Positions 55,227 through 64,000 of a stretch of DNA of 64,000 nt are shown one piece after another. Below the pieces are notes generated by a model. It did not search any database and was not told the DNA's origin. It saw only the letters and a list, made by a program, of their open reading frames with translations. The position numbers and the translations under genes are program-made. Each line of letters starts with the position of its first letter. The first letter of the stretch is position 1. The DNA is from Ooceraea biroi (Eukaryota; Arthropoda; Insecta; Hymenoptera; Formicidae): NCBI RefSeq assembly GCF_003672135.1, contig NC_039506.1:12958001-13022000 (forward strand), in the 5' to 3' direction.

Positions 55227-55679
55227 GAGCGTCATTTATCTGCTGTTCATGTGCGCGCGCAATCACGATTATACCGGTCAGCCGGATCGGTCTCACTGCA
55301 CAACGATACAAGCGAAAAAACCTGATATTACTAATATTCGCATCGAATAATGCGAGTTGATTTCTCCTCACCTACGTGTGTGATACTGGCGAAGTGCACG
55401 TGACTCCGCCTTGTGCAATCGCTCTATTTTTAGCACGTCTCTTTGATATAGATATCTTTGATATAGATATATCAAAACTCATCGTTATTATTCTATTATG
55501 TTTACCAGATTTCACCGATAATGTATTTCCTGTTCTAAGACGCGACTTTATTACTTCCGGAATTTCAGTGAGAGGATGGGATAAATTCTAATACGTAAAA
55601 TATAGTCAATGATATTTGTTCATTTTTTGTGATAATGTGAATGAGAATATCTTAGGATTATTCGCTTATTATCAGGATT

Positions 55680-56048
55680 GGGTAGTAACTAGTTAAATAG
55701 TTAAAAATTAAGTTAAAAAGTTATTAACTTTTAACTTAACTTAGTTAATTTTGAACATGTTAACTTTTAACTTAAAGTAGTTCTATTTAAATGCATTAAC
55801 ATTAACTTATTAACTTTTTTTTATACAAGTTAAAATAATTCATCAATATTAAAGTCGTGTGAAAATGGTTGGTCGCAATGCGTCAAAACAATATATGTTA
55901 ACTTTTAACTTTAATAAGTTAATTTAAGTTTTTAACTTAACTTTAATTGAGTTAATTTTTGTTTAAGTAACTTTTAACGTAAACTGAGTTAATTTCTGGA
56001 TCATTAACTTTAAACTTAACTTAGTTAAAGAAACAAATGAAGTTACCC
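55680..56048. mobile_element. Short TIR element built of TTAACTT repeats
   Basis: Ends GGGTAGTAACTAG and AGTTACCC. Nearly the whole 369 bp is a degenerate array of ttaactttaacttaa in both orientations (for example taacttttaacttaacttag). No coding potential. Confidence 0.6.
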
Positions 56049-56271
56049 TGCTTATTACACACTGCCCAGTTATGCTATTCATATCTTCTTAAATGTTTCG
56101 AATTAGAACAGGCATGATTATATGTATTTATGGTTGTCGCAGATATAGCTGATTACTGATAAGACCAATTGTAAAGAACTGCACAAGTGATATCGGGCAC
56201 AATACGAGTTAGTAATTTTTTTTAATAGGTTTTTTGTGACAGTTGTGTTAACAATAATTCAGATATATACA

Positions 56272-57570
56272 TGGTGTGTCCAGCCTCTGGTGCGACTTAC
56301 TTTAAAACATTTATTTTTGCAGCGTCATTTCTTGATGAATAGTTAAGAATAGTTAAGAAGACTGATATTTCAGCTATGACCACCAAAATTTCAAGGCGCT
56401 AATCCAAATTAAAAAATCCAAATTTGCAAAATGTACGTTATTAGTTTTCATGTCATAATACGTTATTGACGCTCGTTAAAAAAATACTATGGAATATAGA
56501 GAATATAGCTAATGTTAAAGTTTGTTTTAAACTGGGCAAAAGAGTTGGTGAAACGTAAGAGATGATGAAAAGTATATATGGTAGTGATTGTCCGAATCGT
56601 CCCAATGTTTTTAAATGATTTGCTCGGTTTCATGACTATAGACAAAATCATAGACGCTCCACCGCAGCCAAAACCAAGTCGTATCTCTGAAAACATATAA
56701 GGTATATAAAATCCTTCGTTCACTGTGTCTGCAAGACTTAGCTATTCACTAAATAACATACTTAAAAACATTGTATATCAAATTCTAACCGAGGATTTGA
56801 GCAAACAGAAGATCTATACACGCTTCATACCGCACACGCTGATAGAAAATCAAACAGATGTTAGAGTGGAGCTATAAAGACGTGCTAAGAGCGTATGTTG
56901 ATCAGTATTCAGAGGAAAAACATCGTAACTGATGAAATATAGTGTTTTCAAAATATGAGTCACTCACAAAGTGGCAGAGTATGGAATGGCAGAGCCCATA
57001 AAAGCTAAAGCCGAAGAAAATGCGCATTCAAAAGAGCCGGATCAAGACATTACTCACTATTTTCTTCGACTCGAAAAAGAATCATCCACAAAAAGTTCAT
57101 ACTGAAACAGTGAGTGTTGATTATTATTTGGGTGTTCTGAATCGTTTGTGGAACAGGGTTCTTCACGTTCGGCCTACCTACGGAATACCGAGAGTAAAGG
57201 CCTTGGTCGCTTCTACACGATAATATACCAGCGCATAAATCCAAGACTGTATGTGATTTCTTGGCCAGAAAAGGCATCACGTACTTGATTTGATTTCATG
57301 TGACTTCTAGCTAAAACTCCCCCAAAACTCAAGTTGATGATGAAAGAAAAGAGTTGCGGATTTAACAAATTAGGGGATCCGAAGGGCGGTTTTGGAAACG
57401 ATTCCGAAAATGGAGTACGGTAACTTCGAAAAATATTTTAATCGCTTCCAGTATTCTATTGATTCAAAAGGAGTGTTTTTTGAGTAAAAACAATAGACAC
57501 AAGACATAATGGACGTATCTTGTATTTTTTTGGATACTTTTAGTTGCGCCAGAGACTGAACAGACGGACC
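56272..57570 (+). mobile_element. Degraded mariner-like transposon
   Basis: Inverted ends: left ggtgtgtccagcctctggtg, right the complement of cgccagagactgaacagacg. Length ~1.3 kb. Plus-strand transposase debris: SRIKTLLTIFFDSKK and FYLGVLNRLWNRVLHVRP-like text at 57020-57223, then SKTVCDFLARKGITYLI, and further decayed text to ~57490 (FEKYFNRFQYSIDSKGVFFE). Catalytic Asp positions are lost or out of frame. Clearly older than the two mariners above. Confidence 0.7.
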
Positions 57571-59183
57571 GTGTGCCTACTTAAAACGTATAATATTTCT
57601 TATATATTTTTCACACAAGTCAAAAACTTTTAGATCGTAAACTTTTGAATTTCCTAGATTTTGATAACTTGAGATTTATAATTAGGTGAATATTTTGTAT
57701 TATCTACTATATGTGTATACAATAAACACATAAGTCTTAACAAGTTAATATTTAAATTGCAATTCAATTTTAATCGTTTTGTTCTCAAATTTTGTAAGTC
57801 CAAGAGACATTCCAATAAACATTATCCTTTCTTGAGAAATATATAAATATAATAATATAATAAAAGGCAATATCAGAATTTTGGATAGAAACGTATAAAA
57901 AAATCATTTCCATAATTTATGTTAAAACACGACTAACTCTAGTCGAAAAAATGTTTCCTAAAACAATTCTTTTAAAAGTTTTTTTCTTTTTACAAGTTTG
58001 TAGTTTAAGATGATTCGTAAATAATTTAAATCGAGATTAAAAGAAGATCAAAATAAAATGCTGGGTAACATCATGTAATTCAACTTAAATATTAAATTAA
58101 ATATTTAACACTTTGACGATCGCATCTTTTTTGCCAAGGAACTATCTATCGCTAGTATTTTTCGCGAAATAGCTATAGTATAACTACAGTAATAATAATA
58201 AAAGCAAACATTGAGATGTTCTATAAAGAATAGAACTGCAAGATTTAAACGCTAGTCGTTAAATATAAGGGGCAAGTCACTGAAAGAAACTGGAACAATT
58301 GTATTGAATTGTTGACGAGGCTTCAAAGGCTCAAAGGCCTAAAGGCTGCGCGAGCAAAGTCACGTCTATGTAATAAGTACCAACTGATAATCGCTATAGT
58401 CGCACAGTAAAGTTACGCGTACGTGATAACGCTCAAATAAATTGATTGAGCATTGGCATATAAATATTTCTTTATTTTCTGGGAATAAAATTGTTTTTAA
58501 CTCGGAATTACATTTCGGGAGTTACTGTGACATATGCCTCACTTATTCGTATTATCTGTTATAGTGAGTACAAATATTATTTTATCACATATGTTTAGAT
58601 GTATACCTGAGATTGTAATCGGAGGTGGAAATTATAATATCAGAACGTCGAGCATAATAGTTTTTAAATGGAAAACCTTCGAAATTGGCTAATCATATCG
58701 TTTCAAGTTTGCGTGCTCAGACACGAATGCATCGCAGCATTATCGCAGGTGATCTCATAAAAGTGTGTTTACTTATTAATCGATATTGATTTTCACATGT
58801 TTGTCACGTATGTAGAATGTCATTCATCCGATGACATTTTTACTATTGTACATTTACTATTATACTAAGGTGCTTTTGTTTGAGTGAACTTTAAATAATA
58901 CAATTGATCAATTTTAAATATTTCTCATTTCAGAATTATTATAGCCTTGCAATTTTAGTATTAGACTTTTTGTCTTGAATGATTTCAGGAATATTAATAG
59001 ATTTGAAACTTCCTTATATATTTAAAACTATAATATAATGTATTTTATACTCTTTTAAAGAATATATGTATAACGTTTCTTATTTTTAAGCACTCTGTTG
59101 TGTGTGTGAGTAAATTCTGTACAATTTATATTTTTTAATTTAATTTTTAATTTTATTTAAATTTTCAATTTAAATATTTTAGT
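57571..59183. other. AT-rich intergenic DNA, nothing recognised
   Basis: No ORF, RNA gene or repeat family that I can support. Confidence 0.5.
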
Positions 59184-60904
59184 CTGTTAAGTTAGCACCC
59201 CCACCACACAAAATCGAAATACTAAATATACAGGAATTAAGTGCTCTTTATGTGCTAATTATGTGCTCTATTCACGATTTTTGTGCTCAAGCGGTTTAGC
59301 GAGAAATCGCAATTAAAAATGGGGGTGCTGACTTAACGTAAGTTAGCACCCCCACTCATTGAAAATGCATACCAAACCAAAAACTTGGTACGCCAGAATT
59401 ATGTGCTTTTAAGAGCATTACACAAAATTATCCTATTTGAAATAGTTTAGGAGATGCATGTCAAAAAAGATCGATACATACATCACTGATACAAGAGTAA
59501 AGTGCCCGTTAAAATACAGATAGCGAAATGATTCTGGTCTCAAAATGTTGCTCGATTTATGTGCTTTCGGAATATGCACCATGAGATTTTTGTGCTCATG
59601 CTTTATATACATATATTATATATATAAAACAACAAAAAAACGTAATACAAAAATACAATGTATGATTTCCACAACATTCCACGCGAAGCGAGTTCCAGTC
59701 CCACGCTACATCGAGGGGGGGTGCGGGTGGGGGGCCGAAGGCCCCCCGCACCCCCCTTTCGGTGTGTGTGTGTACGCGCCGCAATCGCTTGTCAACCGGA
59801 TTGCGATTTTCTCCTCTTGGTTAGGTTATTTTCTTCGAGGTGAGGTGCAGGGGGAGGGGCTACGCCTAATTTGTACTATTCTATTGTACAAAATATGTTT
59901 AACTGATAGGAAGCATGCGAAAGTAAAAGTGTTAAAATTCAAGTTCTATTCAATTGCCACAGCTAATATTTTATATTTAGTAGTTACATATGTAAAGGAG
60001 TGAGTGTATCACTAAAATTTCAGCTCGCTAGCTCATGGGGGCCTTTCGGAAGTATATCCCAAATTAGGCGTAGCCCCTCCCCCTGCACCTCACCTCGAAG
60101 AAAATAACCTAACCAAGAGCAGAAAATCGCAATCCGGTTGACAAGCGATTGCGGCGCGTACACACACACACCGAAAGGGGGGTGCGGGGGGCCTTCGGCC
60201 CCCCACCCGCACCCCCCCTCGATGTAGCGTGGGACTGGAACTTGCTTCGCGTGGAATGTTGTGGAAATCATACATTGTATTTTTGTATTACGTTTTTTTG
60301 TTGTTTTATATATATAATATATGTATATAAAGCATGAGTACAAAAATCTCATAGTGCATATTCCGAAAGCACATAAATCGAGCAACATTTTGAGACCAGA
60401 AACGTTTCGCTATCTGTATTTTAACGGGCACTTTACTCTTGTAAGCATGGTGGTGCTAACGTTCGGGACGGTTGGTCGATCGAGAGGGATGAGCACAAAA
60501 ATCTCATGGTGCATATTCCGAAAGCACATAAATCGAGCCACATTTTGAGTCCAGAATCATTTCGCTATCTGTATTTTAACGGGCACTTTACTCTTGTATC
60601 AGTGATGTATGTATCGATCTTTTTTGACATGCATCTCCTAAACTATTTCAAATAGGATAATTTTGTGTAATGCTCTTAAAAGCACATAATTCTGGCGTAC
60701 CAAGTTTTTGGTTTGGTATGCATTTTCAATGAGTGGGGGTGCTAACTTACGTTAAGTCAGCACCCCCTTTTTTAATTGCGATTTCTCGCTAAACCGCTTG
60801 AGCACAAAAATCGTGAATAGAGCACATAATTAGCACATAAAGAGCACTTAATTCCTGTATATTTAGTAATTCGATTTTTTGTGGTGGGGGTGTTAACTTA
60901 ACAG
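59184..60904. mobile_element. 1.7-kb palindromic element with GC-rich core hairpins
   Basis: Left arm 59184-~59862 and right arm ~60064-60904 are inverted copies, separated by ~200 bp unique spacer. The motif gttagcacccccac occurs at the outer ends and again ~160 bp inward in each arm. The right arm has an extra ~150 bp partial tandem duplication (~60445-60595). Each arm holds gggggccgaaggccccccgc and a (GT)n run, plus mirrored open frames that I regard as non-coding. No transposase seen. Confidence 0.8.
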
Positions 60905-61458
60905 ACGTAAATATTTTTGCATCAGTTGATTATCTTAACTGTTAAAAAATGCTATAAAAAATTATAATAAAAGTGGAAATAAGAAGAATGGCGTTAAGAT
61001 ATAAATAACGTCTAAAACCATTCAAACACACTAGCTAACGATCTTGCAGTTGCCAGTAACGTTAATCATAGATTAAATCGTAAAACCTCTCAAGACTTAT
61101 TCTATAACCGATAGGATTTATATGATAATTAGGAAGATTCAAAGGATTCTTATCAGAGCAAGACATAGTCTTATTGTAACACATAGTTTAATTATACACT
61201 TATTGTTTAATGTCCTTAAGTGTGACAGATTGCAATATTTACTAGGAGTTAAAAAAAAATAAAATTGCTGATAAAATAACATTAAAACTTTAAGTAAATT
61301 GAACATATGATAAACCCACAATATTTTTAGACTGTTAAGCTTCTTATAAGTTACAACAGTTCACTTTATTCAGCTACAGCATAATATTTGATTTTGCATA
61401 CACTACACAGTATCTTTTTATTCATCATTTACATTCACTCTTCATATTATTCTTGTCT

Positions 61459-61492
61459 CCATTTCTCAGTAAAATATTTTACTGAGAAATGG
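61459..61492. repeat. 34-bp perfect palindrome
   Basis: ccatttctcagtaaaat followed directly by its exact complement. No loop. Could be a small MITE relic or a site prone to cruciform formation. Confidence 0.85.
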
Positions 61493-61547
61493 ATTTTACA
61501 TATTCACGTAACATTTACCATATCAATGTCTTTATTGTATATATTAA

Positions 61548-61807
61548 CCCTCCGTCGTCCATAATTTTTTTAACAACGCCATCGTCCCACTGTACACTTG
61601 AGTGTTATACATGTATCGCTAACACGTAACTGCTTTAAAAAATTTGGCAAAATTCCGGGTGACTCTTTGAACGTTCCTGAACATATTTTGACAGTCGCCA
61701 AACCGGAATGATCAATAGGTGTTTTATGAAAAATTGAAATTTGTCGGTGAAATTTACCATCGTAGTTTCAGGCGTGTCACTCAAGTGTACAGTTGGACGA
61801 CGGAGGG
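61548..61807. mobile_element. TTAA-flanked MITE (CCCTCCGTCGTCC ends)
   Basis: 260 bp between TTAA at 61544-61547 and 61808-61811. Ends CCCTCCGTCGTCC and GGACGACGGAGGG, then a second inverted pair (actgtacacttgagtg / cactcaagtgtacagt). Duplication and CCC start fit a piggyBac-type MITE. Confidence 0.75.
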
Positions 61808-62140
61808 TTAAGATTAAATATTCTTTCTCAAAAGCGAAAATTCTAGATGCGTAATAAATTCTGTTATGATTAATATTAATATACTGGAAAATTGATAATG
61901 TGCTTGCTGCATCTAAAGTAAACAAATGTTAAAAAATATTGTTAAAAAGATAATAACTACAACGAATAATAATAATACAATAATAAAATATAAAAGACAA
62001 TTAAATATTTAATATTAAACATTATAGTAAAAAATATAACAGAGCAACATTCAATTTAATTAATTTTTTAATAAATAGAATTAATGTTATAAACTAATTT
62101 GTATGCTTATTTCCATGCAAATATCCTTTTTCTCGTATAG

Positions 62141-63950
62141 ATGGACAGATATCGACTATTGCCTATGGACTTACCTGCGATTACCGTCAATAACAATAGT
62201 AGCATTAAAGGCAAGGCATCTTTTGTTCGACGGCTGGCAATAGGATTTGTAATTCTGGCCATACTCGGCCTTTTATATGTACCGGCATATCACTCCGCTC
62301 AGAGTCCATTCTTAGGCTTAGGTGAGACTCCATCCTCTGCTGAACCATTCGGCAGTTTACGCTCAGCGGCGTCCATAGGTAAGTATTTATTATTTATAAT
62401 GTTCATTTAAAACAATACAATTATAAGAAGCTAAAGAATACAGTAAATTACAATATAAATAAATGTTTTCATTATTATAATTAATAATTGTTAAATTATT
62501 GTCTTAATATAATATTCGATATTAACAATAAAAGAAAGGCGCTAAATTATTTTAATTTCATAATAAATGTCTTATTTATTATTATTCTTCTTTATTATTA
62601 TTATTATTATTATCATCATTAAATGATATTATTTTAAATAATATCATTTAATTAATTATGCATATTATTTTAATATTTTTGCAACAAACATGATAATAAT
62701 GAAGTAGTGAATGATATATTTTGTTTACTTTATTGTACGATAATAATTTAAATAACTAATTTGCAGCACAGTTGTCTGGGTGGTCATACAATACATCGAG
62801 GGATCTCTGCGTTTATATTCACCCGGAAAACACCACGTCGATTCTCAGTCCTACTGGCATTTGTTCGCTATCGACATATCTGTTAATAATTATATGCTCG
62901 GCGGTTGCTAATCAAGAAGCTCGTGCCGCTATTAGAAGCACCTGGGCCAATAAATATAACTTAGACAATTTATACAATTCTACGGTGAAAGTAGCGTTTT
63001 TACTAGGACAAAGCGACAATGATACGCTTAATGTAAGTATTCTGACATTTTCAATCTTGCAAAAATCATTTCTCCATAATAATTCTTCATTCTTGTCCGA
63101 CCCAGAATTTAATTGCCGAGGAAAGTTTTCAATACAATGACATTATACAAGAACGTTTCCTTGACACATACAATAATCTGACACTGAAGTCGGTCATGAT
63201 GTTGAAGTGGGTGACGTCAAATTGCGATCAGGCTAAGTACCTTATGAAAACAGACGATGACATGTTCGTCAATGTTCCCTTACTTGTGCAAACATTACGT
63301 TCGCGAACGCAAAGTGAAACTTTATTGGGTTCGCTCATTTGCAGCGCCAAACCGATATCAGATCCCAAAAATAAATGGTAAGTCATATTCAATAATATTC
63401 GGTAGTATTTTTTATTCCTGTTCAACCAACAAACTATAACAATTTATATTATATTTATATTATATTTATATTATATTTATATTATTATAGAATATAAAAC
63501 ACCGATTTTTAATTACGCAGGTACACACCGAAATACATGTACTCGGAGAAGACATATCCAAATTACCTGTCGGGTACAGGATACGTTATGAGCATGGGCG
63601 TAGCGTTTAAGTTGTATCAAACCGCATTGGTAACACCCCTGTTGCACCTCGAGGACGTCTACATCACGGGGCTGTGCGCGAAGCGCGCGCGAGTGCGACC
63701 CGTCAATCATTCCGGATTCAGCTACATACCTCGCAAGATGGATCCCTGTGTGCTCAGGAACTCCATCACCACGCACAAGGTGAACGCGTCGAGCATGTAC
63801 ATGATTTGGGTAAAGGTAAACGACACGAGCGTCTCGTGTAACAATCGTACGACGCGCATCGATCGGAAACCGATCGTTCTGAGCAGAAATGGCAGGAACG
63901 CGGCCGGCTATTACGTCTTTAAGAGAAAAGCTATAAACAGGTGTGTTTAG
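62141..63950 (+). CDS. Beta-1,3-galactosyl/N-acetylglucosaminyltransferase (GT31)
   Basis: Exons 62141-62378, 62767-63032, 63106-63377 and 63521-63950 (phases 1, 0, 2), 401 aa. A Golgi type II membrane glycosyltransferase: short cytoplasmic tail, membrane segment at about residues 32-47 (LAIGFVILAILGLLYV), then a luminal stem and GT31 domain. Visible motifs: RAAIRSTWAN, FLLGQ, YLMKTDDDMFVN (DxD metal site, residues 218-220), PNYLSGTGYVMS, and LEDVYITGLCA (EDVY, 303-306). Several N-glycosylation sequons are present. The acceptor sits immediately before the ATG, so at least one upstream untranslated exon is expected. The final exon could alternatively splice at AACAG|GTGTGT, but the TAG read-through end gives a normal family length. 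The exact sugar and acceptor cannot be decided here. Confidence 0.9.
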
Positions 63951-64000
63951 ATTTGTTCCTGACTGTAGTATTGACTGTTACACGCGTTACGTATATACAC

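Noticed and set aside
59545..60388. Mirrored open frames of 122-152 codons starting MLLDLCAFGICTMRFL
   Set aside because: They are copies of each other through the palindrome, cross a GC-rich hairpin and a (GT)n run, and show no protein features.

Overview
This window reads as insect nuclear DNA, most likely a hymenopteran and plausibly an ant (inference). It is AT-rich, with split genes, short GT-AG introns, many mariner-type transposons, a decayed LINE, many foldback elements and a short TTAGG-type tract. I cannot name the species.

Six host genes are supported by exon-by-exon reading with matching splice phases. (1) The C-terminal half of a CYP4-like cytochrome P450 (+, 9531-14363); its N-terminal exons are absent and one intron is filled by a 2.2 kb palindromic element. 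(2) An SLC19 folate/thiamine transporter (+, 23596-26316), six exons, with an apparent one-base deletion. (3) A WDSUB1-type WD40/SAM/U-box protein (-, 41324-31049), 17 exons and 903 aa, in which the whole WD40 exon set is present twice. (4) GATAD1 (+, 47701-48655, 230 aa). (5) AP-3 complex sigma subunit (-, 51239-49453, 191 aa), convergent with GATAD1. (6) A GT31 beta-1,3-glycosyltransferase (+, 62141-63950, 401 aa).

The rest is mostly mobile DNA. 1-9.4 kb is a minus-strand LINE remnant broken up by nested insertions: hairpin MITEs, a foldback cluster, a mariner and a long-TIR element. 9.8-12.0 kb is a palindrome carrying a mirrored THAP-domain exon around a MITE. 15.7-20.3 kb is a second large palindromic element with insertions in both arms. 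26.6-27.6 kb is a DUF4817-type element with long TIRs. 28.5-29.2 kb is a TTAA-flanked foldback. A TTAA-flanked element hosting a mariner sits inside a WDSUB1 intron (38.0-40.2 kb). 56.3-57.6 kb is a mariner relic and 59.2-60.9 kb a third large palindromic element. Short hairpin MITEs with TWA-type or TA duplications recur across the window.

The host genes are unrelated housekeeping or membrane-traffic genes, with no operon-like logic. The points most worth follow-up are the double-propeller WDSUB1, the palindrome with the duplicated THAP exon, and a group of elements whose ends resemble CCCANNNAGCACA and whose subterminal regions are arrays of short degenerate repeats.
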